Assembly: GCA_964393895.1 (NCBI GenBank)
Contig: CAYMWP010000001.1
Span: 112,460 to 176,459 of the forward strand
Direction: 5' to 3'
DNA from: B4-G1 sp964393895
GTDB lineage: Bacteria > Chloroflexota > Anaerolineae > B4-G1
DNA: 64,000 nt
Under the pieces are notes generated by a model. The model had not been told where the DNA came from and did not search any database. It saw nothing but the letters and a program-made list of their open reading frames with translations. Position 1 is the stretch's first letter. Each line of letters begins with the position of its first letter. Made by a program: the position numbers and the translations under genes. Below, piece after piece: positions 34,407 to 43,132 of the stretch.

Positions 34407-37301
34407 TCAAAGCACACGTGTTCCTCGAGGGTAGTCCCTCTCCACGCCGACCGTTGTGGCCTGTGCCTGGTTGATACCCACCTCGTCCCAAAAGGCGTTC
34501 TTGACGTACGCCACCGAGAGCGGGGTGAAAAGTTGTTCAACGGGTGCGGACGCGCACTTGTGCAGCTCTTCAGGAGCTCCGGTCTGTTGACCGACTTCAA
34601 CTGCTTCTGGGACGAATTGCATGAGCGACTTCCTGTACCCGTTGTACGCGGCTCCTATCTTATGCAGAAGAGGGGAGAGTTGGGAAGCGGGTCTATTCTT
34701 TCCACCGCGGTCCCCGACCATGATGATGGTCACCCTCTTCTCTACTGCAGGACCGAAAGAAGAGCGCGAGTCAAAGAAGGGTTGAAGCAGTTTGGCTATC
34801 AGTGGGCTGAATCGCTCTTTCGACAGCCCTACTTCTTCCTCTTCTTCGACTCGTGGAAAAACAATGTTGCGGCGGTCCAGGTCATCGGCTTCTCTTCCGA
34901 GTCCGAGCCGGGACAGCATGAGCCGCTGGAACTCCCGAGGGCGCATCACCATGCCCAGCCCGCCGGAGGTAGATAGAACGTCCCGCATCGGCTTCTTCGC
35001 CAGCCGGTCCAAAAGGTCGTTCGACAGCGACGGCTCCCTGTGGGTCAAGAGAGGGACCGCCGACGCGGCGAACTGTGAGGGCACGACGTCCTTGGTGATC
35101 TCGGCGCGCTTGAGCTTGGCACCCTTGCCCATGAAGGCTTGCTTGAGTAGATCGTCGGCGAGCTGCTGGGGCGTGAGCACGGCAGCCGCGGCCTTCTCCG
35201 ACCACCCCTCTGTGTACCCCAGGTCCTCGGCTACTTCCGCCGACGGACGAGACCAGAAGAAGTGGTAGCTGCGCTCCGCCGCCTCCGCGATCTTGAGCAT
35301 GGCCTTGGCGGTCTTGTCCGCGCCGATGAACACGCCCGAGATGTCGAAGAAGCGAGGGTAGTCGTTGTACACGAACACCCTGCGCCCATCCGGGAAGATC
35401 CGGTTCATCATGGTCTTGGCGTGCACGCAGTAGTCCTTGCGTGTGATCGCCAGACCTCGGATGCCCTGCCCGCGCTGGGCAATGAGCTTGCGATGGAACT
35501 CGAGGACGGCCTGACCGGGGTGCTTGTGGACCCCGGGGTCGAACGTCGCCTGGGCTTCCCGGTACAGCGGCCAGTCTAGGCAGATGGAGCAGTTGTGGAC
35601 GACTCGTCCTTCGGCGACGTACTGCTCCATCTTCTCAACCGACAGGTTGTAGACCTCCTGCTCGCCGTCCAGCTCTTCAATGGACGTCACCGGCGTCAGC
35701 CAGTACCCCTCCCAGAACAACGACTTCGGCGACTCCCAGCCCACTTCTCGGGGCTTGACCTTGGTTGACCTACCTAGAAACTTCTGCGCCTGTGCCGCAG
35801 CCAGTACCAAGTACCAGCAAGCATCGCTGTTTTCGTAGCCGGACCCACTCCCCGCATAGCACACGGTTGCGGTGATACGTTCCTGCAGAAGTAGCCGCTG
35901 CACGTCCAAGAGCAGCCCGCGGTTTACCGACGCGATACGAACCTGCCCTTTGTCCTCGTCAAACGAGCCGTCCGTGTCGATGTAGGCGCCTACGAGTTCG
36001 AGCTTGGCTTCCAGCGGCCAGTCGAACACCTGCTCGTCCAGACGCTTACCGCGGCCTCCACGGCCGCCCACTTCCTGCAACCATGCAGCCGCTTCCTGGT
36101 CGTACACAGAAACGATGCGCGCCTTCCGGCTGCATCCCGCATCGTACACGCATGGCTCGTTCTGTAGCCCGGCCTCTGCCAGTGTCAAAAGCAGACGGCG
36201 TAGATGCTCTTCTTCCGAGGAGCCCACGGAAAAGCCCACGCCCATGTCGCGGTACTCGCCATCCTTCTTCTTGCCGGTGCGCTGCTTGATGATGTACCCG
36301 TCCCCCAAGTAGTAACCGAGCATCCGTGCGCGCGGCAGCGGCACATCGACACGGCTGGGCGACGGTTGGGCGGGCACCACCATGTAGTCGCCCGGACGTA
36401 CGTCGGCCGCAGCCGCCCAGGTCATCCGGAAGTGCAGCTCCGCACCACATCTCTGGCAAAGCCGCGCGTAGTTCTTGTCGGGGGAGTGTCGACAACGACG
36501 CCCGTTTGCCGTGCCCTTGCAGGCACGCACCTCCTCGCGCCGTACTATGAGAAACGGGTGGTTGCTGGTTGGAGTGATCGCGGGCAAGCCGGATGCGACG
36601 ATCCTCAGCAAGTCGTCGGCTGATCTCTTCATCACAGCAGTGACGGGCAGGTACTGCCCGCCATCAGCCAGTACGCACTCCCCGACGACAACCTGCTCGA
36701 TGGGCTTGTTGCCCAGCTCCGTGCGCACCAGCGTGCCCGCAGGAAAACAAGTGTCGAACGGGACCTTGCAGCCCATGCTCACGTCGAACATCTGCCCGGC
36801 CGCGAGCTTGTCCCAAAGACCGGTGCCACCAAAGCGGTAGCACGGCTCCTTGTCGAGCCGAATGACGAGCTCGACGCGCTTCATGTCCGGGTGCCACGAG
36901 GCGAGCTCGACGGCACCGAACGACTTGGTCATGTCCTTGTTGCGATGGTGGGCGAAGACGCCGGCGTTGTAGAACGTCGGGAAGCCGTACGGCCAGCTCT
37001 GCGCGAGGACGCGATCGAACTCGGGAACGCCGGTCCACGTGTCCGGCTTGTGGATGAGCGCCTCTTCAGGGAACCAGTCGCCGTTGATGTTGGACCCGAA
37101 GTACTCGCCCGCCGCCATGGCGTTGAGCAGCGCGTACTGCGAGTTGTTCTGCGGGGTCAGCTGGTCGATGTAGTCCAGCACGTCGGGCAGCAACGTCGGC
37201 GCAGCGATCTTCTCGAACAGCGCGTCCGTCCTCGTGTTGTGCAGAGGAAAGACGTGTTGCCCGTGCTTATCGATGCCGGGGAAGAAGGCTGCCTTGATCA
37301 T
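34407..37301 (-). CDS. Prohead protease interrupted by a LAGLIDADG intein
   Basis: 964 residues encoding a 578-residue spliced protein. Extein residues 60-184 carry GSNINGDWFP, a His pair in NAGVFAHHRNKD, VELASWHPDMKRVEL, and DVSMGCKVPFDT with the predicted nucleophile Ser. This pattern fits capsid maturation serine proteases, with His and Ser in the expected order. After the intein, CSIC and a downstream YCVH make a zinc knuckle, then FDISGVFIG. The C-terminal 350 residues are a long helical extension, perhaps a scaffold or targeting part. The intein (residues 185-570) sits 10 residues after the Ser. The start overlaps the upstream stop (ATGA). Confidence 0.8.
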   Translation of the reverse strand: MIKAAFFPGIDKHGQHVFPLHNTRTDALFEKIAAPTLLPDVLDYIDQLTPQNNSQYALLNAMAAGEYFGSNINGDWFPEEALIHKPDTWTGVPEFDRVLAQSWPYGFPTFYNAGVFAHHRNKDMTKSFGAVELASWHPDMKRVELVIRLDKEPCYRFGGTGLWDKLAAGQMFDVSMGCKVPFDTCFPAGTLVRTELGNKPIEQVVVGECVLADGGQYLPVTAVMKRSADDLLRIVASGLPAITPTSNHPFLIVRREEVRACKGTANGRRCRHSPDKNYARLCQRCGAELHFRMTWAAAADVRPGDYMVVPAQPSPSRVDVPLPRARMLGYYLGDGYIIKQRTGKKKDGEYRDMGVGFSVGSSEEEHLRRLLLTLAEAGLQNEPCVYDAGCSRKARIVSVYDQEAAAWLQEVGGRGGRGKRLDEQVFDWPLEAKLELVGAYIDTDGSFDEDKGQVRIASVNRGLLLDVQRLLLQERITATVCYAGSGSGYENSDACWYLVLAAAQAQKFLGRSTKVKPREVGWESPKSLFWEGYWLTPVTSIEELDGEQEVYNLSVEKMEQYVAEGRVVHNCSICLDWPLYREAQATFDPGVHKHPGQAVLEFHRKLIAQRGQGIRGLAITRKDYCVHAKTMMNRIFPDGRRVFVYNDYPRFFDISGVFIGADKTAKAMLKIAEAAERSYHFFWSRPSAEVAEDLGYTEGWSEKAAAAVLTPQQLADDLLKQAFMGKGAKLKRAEITKDVVPSQFAASAVPLLTHREPSLSNDLLDRLAKKPMRDVLSTSGGLGMVMRPREFQRLMLSRLGLGREADDLDRRNIVFPRVEEEEEVGLSKERFSPLIAKLLQPFFDSRSSFGPAVEKRVTIIMVGDRGGKNRPASQLSPLLHKIGAAYNGYRKSLMQFVPEAVEVGQQTGAPEELHKCASAPVEQLFTPLSVAYVKNAFWDEVGINQAQATTVGVERDYPRGTRVL
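35592..36749 (-). other. Intein with LAGLIDADG homing endonuclease (386 residues)
   Basis: Begins with Cys in CFPAGTLVRTELG (splicing block A), has TSNHPFLIV (block B, conserved His) and ends GRVVHN followed by extein Cys, a complete class 1 splicing set. Two dodecapeptide-type motifs, LGYYLGDGYI (intein residues 144-153) and LVGAYIDTDG (252-261), indicate an intact two-motif endonuclease. A Cys-rich insert at 77-101 (ACKGTANGRRC, LCQRCG) is an added zinc-like site. Splicing would restore DT-CSIC in the protease. Confidence 0.9.
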
Positions 37302-37954
37302 CCAAGACGTCCCAGGGCGTGGCTGTACTCCGGTTTCATCGACACGTTACCTACCCCGCGACCTCTGTAGGCCCTCGGATCCGTCTCGATCTGCATCCGA
37401 CGTTGCTCCCTGGCGAGCTGCATCTTCCGCGCGTAGTCCTGCGTCGGGTCATCTCTGGGCACATCGGTCAGGTGCTTCATGCCCATCTCCGTGCCCTTAC
37501 CGATGTTGCCCATGTAGCCCTGTTGCAGCATGGTCTCGGGCATCCGAGCACTTGCCGCCGTGTTCGCCGCATTGAATGCGCCTTCTGGGGCCTCGTTGAG
37601 GTTGCGCACGAACGCGCCGGCGACGAGCGGGTCCCTGGAGTACTTCGGGTTGATCCGACGCAGCGTCGAGAACGCGGCGTTGACCATCTTCGGGTCCTGC
37701 TTGTGCATCTGCCGCAGGTCCTGATTGAACTCGAGCATCTGGTTGAAGTCGCGCTTCTTGGTGACGGCGTTGTAGGCCATGCCCGCCAGATCCCCGATAC
37801 CTCCGACAGCGGCACCGGCGATCGGGGCGGCCAAGGCGATGCCCGCGGCCGTGCCGACGGCCTTCGCGGCCGGGCTGCTCATCCAAGCCGGCACCGCCTC
37901 CTTGCCCATACCCTGGTCAAAGGCGAACTTGACGAAGTCTTTGATGGGGTCCAT
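37298..37954 (-). CDS. Internal virion protein candidate with hydrophobic N-terminal region
   Basis: 218 residues from the ATGA-overlapping start at 37954. It begins DPIKDFVKFAFDQGMGKEAV. A Gly/Ala hydrophobic stretch at 30-58 (GTAAGIALAAPIAGAAVGGI) could span a membrane. The rest is helical and basic. The arrangement repeats in several proteins of this module, hinting at ejected or membrane-active internal proteins. Confidence 0.6.
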   Translation of the reverse strand: MDPIKDFVKFAFDQGMGKEAVPAWMSSPAAKAVGTAAGIALAAPIAGAAVGGIGDLAGMAYNAVTKKRDFNQMLEFNQDLRQMHKQDPKMVNAAFSTLRRINPKYSRDPLVAGAFVRNLNEAPEGAFNAANTAASARMPETMLQQGYMGNIGKGTEMGMKHLTDVPRDDPTQDYARKMQLAREQRRMQIETDPRAYRGRGVGNVSMKPEYSHALGRLG

Positions 37955-39222
37955 CAGAACAAGCCTCCCATGGGCATTCCCTGCGCGGCCATCATGGCGC
38001 GGTACTCGGGATTGTTCTCCTGCTGCCGCCTGGCGATCCGCGCCTTGTACTGCTGAGACCCAGGCAAGTACGGGAGCGACGCCTGGAGCGGGTAGCTGGT
38101 GGATACCTGATCGGATAGAGCTTTGGCACCGAGAAGACCAGCGGCAACAGGAGCGCCCTTGATTCCCCACTCCGTGGCGGCGCCCAAGGCCGGGCTCTGT
38201 GTCGTCCGCTCGACGAACTCCCGGCCCTTCTTGCTGGCCTTGCCGACCGCGCTCATCCCCTTACCCGCCATCTCAACGAGCTTGCCGATGTTCGCGGTCT
38301 TGAGGCCTTCCTCGAGCTGCGCCAACTTGATGCCGAGGCCCTGCTGTTGGTAGCGCAGCTCAGCGATCTTCACGAGCGCGTCGCAGTACTCGTGGAATGT
38401 CTCGACCAGCGGATGGTGCGGGTTGGCGACCCGCGCCGCGCCGACCTTCTCGATCGAGGCGCCGACGGCGTCGTACGACGGAAAGACCTCGTCCTCGACC
38501 AGGCCGGGGGTGATGCGCTCGAAGGCGGCCTTGATGAACGCGGGGTTGTCCGTAATCGACGACCAAGCTTGAACGACCTGACCGAGGCTCGTGCCCTCGA
38601 GCGCGGCCTGCTTGGTCTGGTGCTCGAGCTCGCGGGCGATGCTGTCGTACAGCACCTCGGTGGAACTGAGCTCGGAGCTCACATGGGCGTGCATGCCCGC
38701 GAGCTTGTCGCGCGCGTCCCAGAACGGCCGGAGGGGCTCCTCGAACTCGTACGGAGACGGGTCGGCGCCGAACATACCAGCGATGGCGCCCTCACTCGTG
38801 TCCCAACCGCCGAACCCAAGGCTTGCCTGCTTCTCCTCCGGAGGCTGGTCGTAGTCGCCGGTGCCGGCGTCGAACACCGTCCCCCCGCCCCCGTCGTTCA
38901 GGTCCCGAAGCACGTCGGAAGGGTCGGCGAGCACGCCCCCGCCGAAGTCCACGTACTTGTGGCCGCTCGACAGCTTGTGGAACTCCCGGAGGAAGGCGTC
39001 GGTGTTGGCGAACTCCACCACACGGCGAACCTGCTCGGGGCTGAGCCCTGCCTTCTTCACCGTCTCGACTACCGCCTCACCAAGAGTCGAGGGGCCGCAT
39101 CCACTGTCTTTCCTCTCGTACCAACAAGCAGAAGCCTGCTTCCCAAGCACCTCCAGGTCTTCTCCACTGACGGGCCGCGCGTGCCTCTGTTGAAAGATAC
39201 CTTGACGATGCAGCTCACTCAT
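37954..39222 (-). CDS. 422-residue virion protein candidate after terminase
   Basis: Start ATG at 39222 follows ACAGGAGTGG; an in-frame start at 39252 has no ribosome site. Mostly helical, with a disordered acidic/Gly-rich segment at residues 95-140 (DLNDGGGGTVFDAGTGDYDQ) and a hydrophobic Ala/Gly patch near 355-375. No portal signature was recognised even though the position after terminase suits a portal, so the portal may lie elsewhere. Confidence 0.6.
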   Translation of the reverse strand: MSELHRQGIFQQRHARPVSGEDLEVLGKQASACWYERKDSGCGPSTLGEAVVETVKKAGLSPEQVRRVVEFANTDAFLREFHKLSSGHKYVDFGGGVLADPSDVLRDLNDGGGGTVFDAGTGDYDQPPEEKQASLGFGGWDTSEGAIAGMFGADPSPYEFEEPLRPFWDARDKLAGMHAHVSSELSSTEVLYDSIARELEHQTKQAALEGTSLGQVVQAWSSITDNPAFIKAAFERITPGLVEDEVFPSYDAVGASIEKVGAARVANPHHPLVETFHEYCDALVKIAELRYQQQGLGIKLAQLEEGLKTANIGKLVEMAGKGMSAVGKASKKGREFVERTTQSPALGAATEWGIKGAPVAAGLLGAKALSDQVSTSYPLQASLPYLPGSQQYKARIARRQQENNPEYRAMMAAQGMPMGGLF

Positions 39223-39275
39223 GGACCACTCCTGTTCGCCAAGTAGTACCACGCTTCTGTCGCGAAGGGAAAGTC

Positions 39276-40028
39276 ATGGACAAGGTCATCACGGCGTACA
39301 AAGCGGCTCGACTGCTCGGCTGTCGGTACTCTCTTCTGTCGCGCATGGCGGAAGAAGGGGTACTAAGAAAAGTACCAATCGAAGAGTACAAGAAGCTCTT
39401 CCCAGGCAGCCGAGCGAAGTACGTCTTCCACGTCGAGGACATCAAGAAGCTAAAAGAAGAGAGGGAGAAGCAGAGGTACAGAAGGAGCGGCGCGCTTGCC
39501 GACGACGTGTCCCTGCTCAAAGCCAAGATCGCGCAGCTGGAAGACGAAGTGCGCAACGTCTCCTTCGTCATCGGCATGGTGCCGTACGAGATCCCAACCG
39601 AACGCCAACCCATGTTGGCGTTGATCCACAAGGCGAACTCGGACGTCGACGAGCTGCCCTTGGATGCCACCGAGGTCATTCGGTGGTGCCGGGTGTTCAT
39701 GAACATCGACCAGGCCTTTTTCAGACGGGCCGAGCCGCTCACGAACGCGCGGCCGTGGGCCTCACTCATGAACCTGAGCCGGCACCTGCAGGCACACCTG
39801 CCGGCACACCAGCTCTACCTGCGCCCGTTGATCCTGCGCGCCCGCACGGCGCTCAAGGCGACCGTCCTACTGTACGAGCTCGGTGGAGATGCGCGGGGGC
39901 CTGCCGACGCCGGGCTGGACTCCCGCATCATGTCCACCATGCTCCTGCTCAATCCTGATCTACTGTCCCATCATAGTCCCCATCGAACATCGGGTGCCCC
40001 CTTCCTTCGCCAGAAACTTCTTTTCTAG
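39276..40028 (+). CDS. HTH-domain protein with coiled coil, on the opposite strand to the virion genes
   Basis: 250 residues. Residues 5-60 resemble MerR/excisionase-type winged helix DNA-binding domains (VITAYKAARLLGCRYSLLSRM, a helix-turn-helix, then KYVFHVEDIKKLKEE). A coiled coil at 75-95 (LLKAKIAQLEDEVRNV) and a helical C-terminus follow. It may control the divergent virion module whose first genes flank it. Its last 80 bases run antisense to the terminase 3' end. Confidence 0.7.
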   Translation: MDKVITAYKAARLLGCRYSLLSRMAEEGVLRKVPIEEYKKLFPGSRAKYVFHVEDIKKLKEEREKQRYRRSGALADDVSLLKAKIAQLEDEVRNVSFVIGMVPYEIPTERQPMLALIHKANSDVDELPLDATEVIRWCRVFMNIDQAFFRRAEPLTNARPWASLMNLSRHLQAHLPAHQLYLRPLILRARTALKATVLLYELGGDARGPADAGLDSRIMSTMLLLNPDLLSHHSPHRTSGAPFLRQKLLF

Positions 40029-41856
40029 GCGTGACGATGTCCGGCCTTGGCCGAATGAGCATCGAACCGAGCGTCATGTACAGAAGTGAGTGGAAAGTGT
40101 CGTCCGGCTTGTCGGGGGCGTGCTTGTAGACGATCTGGTGGCGCTGCTCGTCGTACTCGCTGTAGATGTTGAGCATGTCGCCGGCGTACGGAGCGTTGCC
40201 CCCGGCGTGGAACTCCTCCCATCGAGGGAACTCGAACTGGTGACGCTTGATGGCGTTGAAGATGTCGCTCATCACCTCGGTGCGCGACACGATGAACCGG
40301 CCGAGCTTGCCCTGCCAGCTGACTTTTTGACGAGAGCGCGGGAGGTACTGGTACTTCACGAGTCGGTCGGGGCCGAACGCCCGCATCAAGTCGTCGTTGC
40401 GGTCGTAGCCGCCACCGTAGTCGGTGCCGATGACCCGAACGTGAAACTGCTGCACCAGCTTCTTGATGAACGCGAGCTGCTTCGGAGGCTCGAGAAGATC
40501 GCCCGTGCAGCGGTGCACATAGAAGACCCGCAGCTTCATGTCGACGTACGTACCGAGCGTGATCACGGTATACGTGTTCTCGCCGGTCCCCCAGTCGATG
40601 CCCATGAAGATGGGGTTCACGAGGCCGATCTGGCGGTACTTCTTGACCTCCTTCTCCGCCATCGTGATGGCCGGGTTGCACTCGTTCTTGACCTGACCGA
40701 GCGTGAGAGGCCGAAGACCGGAGTCGTAGGAGATGCCGAGCGACTCGTTGAGGAACTTCGCTCGCGGGTTGTTGTGGTACTCGTACAGCAGCTCGTCCCA
40801 GTCCTTCCACGGAACCATGAGCTGGTTGATGCGGTAGCTCTCGAACGGGGCGTACTTCGGGTGCCAGGCTACGTGGTGCCCCCATTGGGCGTCCTCGTGC
40901 ATCGGGTACAGCTGCTCTCCGCACTTCTCACAGATCAGACTTTTGTTGCCGATGTTCTTCTCGCCGAGGATGTTCCAAAAGCGCCCAGCGGCCCCCTTGG
41001 CGTTGCTCCCGCAGCGGTCGCACGGCACCATCCACTCGCCCTGAGTCGACTTGTTGGCGCGGTACCACTCGATGGTGTTGTCGAGCGACTTCGGGGTGCC
41101 GGAGTACACAAACCGGCGCCACTCTTTCGGGGCGTGGGACAGGCAGTGCTCGATGACCGGGATGTTGTCCGAGATGATGTCCTGGATCTCGTCGATCAGC
41201 AGCATCCAGGCCGGGATGCCGCGGACACGATCGGCGTTGAGGAACGCGTAGCGAAGCGTGATCTTCGACCGGTTGATGAACTGCTTCTCGAAGATGTTCT
41301 GGCTGAGCTTGTGCGTCGTGTAGGCCCGCAGGATGGGGCTCGTCTCGATCGGCTCCTTGACGCGGTCGTTCGAGAACGTTTTGGTCTGCATCGCCGACGG
41401 CGACACGTACAAGGTCTTGAAGGCCGGAACGAGGCACGAGTACGTGAGCGCCAAGTTGCCGAGCAGCGTCGACTTCTCGGTCTGACGGGCGCACACCAGA
41501 AGCACGCGCTTGGCCTGCGTGTTGTACGGACTCAGGATGTGCCTGCGGCCCTCGAACGAGAAGTCCTCGTAACCCCCGTCTGACTTCGGCATCTTGAAGG
41601 CGGCGTGCACGAAGTCGGTCGGGAAGAGTTGGACCCTGCCTTTTTCCTGTATCCTCTTGGCTATGGCCCCTGGGTCCTCATACTCGATCGAAGGTCCGTA
41701 CTCGGCAGACCAGTCGCCGTCGAGCGATGACAGTTCCGGGTCGCCGGCGAAGTCATCCAACAGCTCCTCGTTCAAGAAGTCAGGAGACAGAGAGCCCGGC
41801 ATGAAGAAGCTGGCGGGCGGGTTGTGGGGGTCGATCAATCGTTCGGGAGTTTCCAT
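39949..41856 (-). CDS. terL: Terminase large subunit (DNA-packaging ATPase and nuclease)
   Basis: 635 residues. ATPase: the Walker A position reads LLVCARQTEKSTLLGN, keeping Lys-Ser but with Glu where Gly is usual; Walker B is WMLLIDEIQD; motif III is FVYSGTPKS. A zinc finger (CDRCG and CEKCG, near residues 280-315) recalls the lambda gpA group. The RNase H-like nuclease has FMGIDWGTGE (first Asp), GTDYGGGYDRND and a late Asp-rich end. The motor pumps DNA into the prohead. ATG at 41856 is within a CATG shared with a divergent gene; GTG at 41871 is an alternative. Confidence 0.9.
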   Translation of the reverse strand: METPERLIDPHNPPASFFMPGSLSPDFLNEELLDDFAGDPELSSLDGDWSAEYGPSIEYEDPGAIAKRIQEKGRVQLFPTDFVHAAFKMPKSDGGYEDFSFEGRRHILSPYNTQAKRVLLVCARQTEKSTLLGNLALTYSCLVPAFKTLYVSPSAMQTKTFSNDRVKEPIETSPILRAYTTHKLSQNIFEKQFINRSKITLRYAFLNADRVRGIPAWMLLIDEIQDIISDNIPVIEHCLSHAPKEWRRFVYSGTPKSLDNTIEWYRANKSTQGEWMVPCDRCGSNAKGAAGRFWNILGEKNIGNKSLICEKCGEQLYPMHEDAQWGHHVAWHPKYAPFESYRINQLMVPWKDWDELLYEYHNNPRAKFLNESLGISYDSGLRPLTLGQVKNECNPAITMAEKEVKKYRQIGLVNPIFMGIDWGTGENTYTVITLGTYVDMKLRVFYVHRCTGDLLEPPKQLAFIKKLVQQFHVRVIGTDYGGGYDRNDDLMRAFGPDRLVKYQYLPRSRQKVSWQGKLGRFIVSRTEVMSDIFNAIKRHQFEFPRWEEFHAGGNAPYAGDMLNIYSEYDEQRHQIVYKHAPDKPDDTFHSLLYMTLGSMLIRPRPDIVTPRKEVSGEGRGHPMFDGDYDGTVDQD

Positions 41857-42064
41857 GAGCGGCCAGTACACCCTACGGCCAACCGAGAGCGGATGGTACT
41901 TGTCTTTTCAGTTGACTGAGCCGGTAGTGACGAAGTCGAAGGCGCTTCTGTTGGCGTACATCCGTGCGTGGTTCAGAGAGAACAAGATGTCCGTCAAGCG
42001 GGCCAAGGTCGACAAGCACCACATCGAGATTCACCTGACAAGAAAGGCCCGTTCGAAGCGATAA
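41855..42064 (+). CDS. Small basic protein sharing its start with terminase
   Basis: 69 residues, ATG at 41855 after TCGGGAGT. The start codon lies in the same CATG as the terminase ATG on the other strand. Basic C-terminal half (ENKMSVKRAKVDKHHIEIHL). No motif; nucleic-acid binding is possible. The overlap of start codons implies promoters and leaders of both genes lie inside the opposite coding sequence. Confidence 0.65.
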   Translation: MSGQYTLRPTESGWYLSFQLTEPVVTKSKALLLAYIRAWFRENKMSVKRAKVDKHHIEIHLTRKARSKR

Positions 42065-42108
42065 GGGTAGCGGAGCAAACAGTACGCCTAACAGACAGGA
42101 GACAGCAG

Positions 42109-42513
42109 ATGACAGACGTGAACATGGAGCTCGCGCACGCGTACTCACAAAAGCGCCTGAAGCTACTGGAGGCGAACGACAGCCGCAGCCCGCGAGAGCG
42201 GGTTCTCAGCGCGCTGGATAATATCGGCTGGTCCATCAAGCTTTCAGAGGCGCAGCACGCGGCGGACGCAGTCATCTTCGAGTTCGGCTTGACTCACACC
42301 ATACCGGAGGGGGCAGCCATGGCGAAGAACTTGCGCCTCACACAGCTGCGGTGCTCGGAGCTCACTCTGCACCGACGCAGCCTTCGTGAGAGGCTCGCCG
42401 CCGCTCTTTACGACCTCCACGACGCCCACGTGGCCCTCGGAGACGAAGAGATGGCCAAGAAGTACTCCGACGCGCTCGAGGACTTCAGACAGGAGTGCGA
42501 AGATGTCCGATGA
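42109..42513 (+). CDS. Helical protein, unknown
   Basis: 134 residues after ACAGGAGACAGC. Entirely helical: AHAYSQKRLKLLEANDSRSP, a hydrophobic-Ala middle, and RSLRERLAAALYDLHDAHVA. No metal site. Overlaps the next gene by 11 bases. Unrecognised. Confidence 0.75.
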   Translation: MTDVNMELAHAYSQKRLKLLEANDSRSPRERVLSALDNIGWSIKLSEAQHAADAVIFEFGLTHTIPEGAAMAKNLRLTQLRCSELTLHRRSLRERLAAALYDLHDAHVALGDEEMAKKYSDALEDFRQECEDVR

Positions 42514-43132
42514 CGACAAGACCATCCTTCACGGGATCGACAAGCTGACCAGCTGGCTGCGCGAAGGCGCGGAGAGCCGGGGCCTGAAGCGCACCGACGT
42601 GAACCAGATGGACGTGCCCCCGTTCCTGCGCGGGCGAGGCGTCACCAAAGGAATGCTCTACGACGAAAAGCATCGCGGAAAGGTCAGGCGCGCATCTGCG
42701 GGCGCGCTCGGCTTCCAGCTCTCGGACTGGGAAGAGCACGTCGGGTGTCACTGCGCCGGCGAGATCATCCCAGGGGCGCTGTGCCCTTTCAACGATGACA
42801 TGGCCGACGACGGCCAGGTCATCGTCCAGAAGTGCGACCAGTGCGGGCGCTTCGAAGACGACGAGCAAGCGGCCGAGGCGCTGGCCAACTACCTGGACAT
42901 CGGCTGGGACGTTGAGGGAAGGACTGCCTTCCTGTATGCCGAGGACAGGGAGATCCGCGTCATCAAGCACCTGATTCAGGGCATAAGGCAGGTGACGGCC
43001 CCCGAAGCCGCCATCGAAAGGGCGCTTCCGCACGCGCGTCGCGAGTACACCGCCCTGAAGGAAGTAGAAAAGCAACTGGAGAGCAACCTGGCCCTCGTCA
43101 GGCAGCTCATGGAGGACCCGAATGATTGTTGA
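42503..43132 (+). CDS. Unknown protein with Cys/His metal site
   Basis: 209 residues. GCHCAG (about residues 80-85), a lone Cys in GALCPF and QKCDQCGRF (near 110-118) could together bind zinc. Helical ends. It overlaps the DNA ligase start by 11 bases, so ligase translation is probably coupled to it. No family recognised. Confidence 0.75.
   Translation: MSDDDKTILHGIDKLTSWLREGAESRGLKRTDVNQMDVPPFLRGRGVTKGMLYDEKHRGKVRRASAGALGFQLSDWEEHVGCHCAGEIIPGALCPFNDDMADDGQVIVQKCDQCGRFEDDEQAAEALANYLDIGWDVEGRTAFLYAEDREIRVIKHLIQGIRQVTAPEAAIERALPHARREYTALKEVEKQLESNLALVRQLMEDPNDC

Noticed and set aside
37954..39222. Portal protein
   Set aside because: The position fits, but no portal-like motif was seen; the composition is closer to an internal protein.
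40090..41583. 497-residue plus-strand ORF
   Set aside because: It is antisense to terminase, which has all expected motifs.
42980..42996. Third copy of the GGGGGCATAAGAG block
   Set aside because: Only a partial match (AGGGCATAAGGC) inside a coding gene, without the A-tract.
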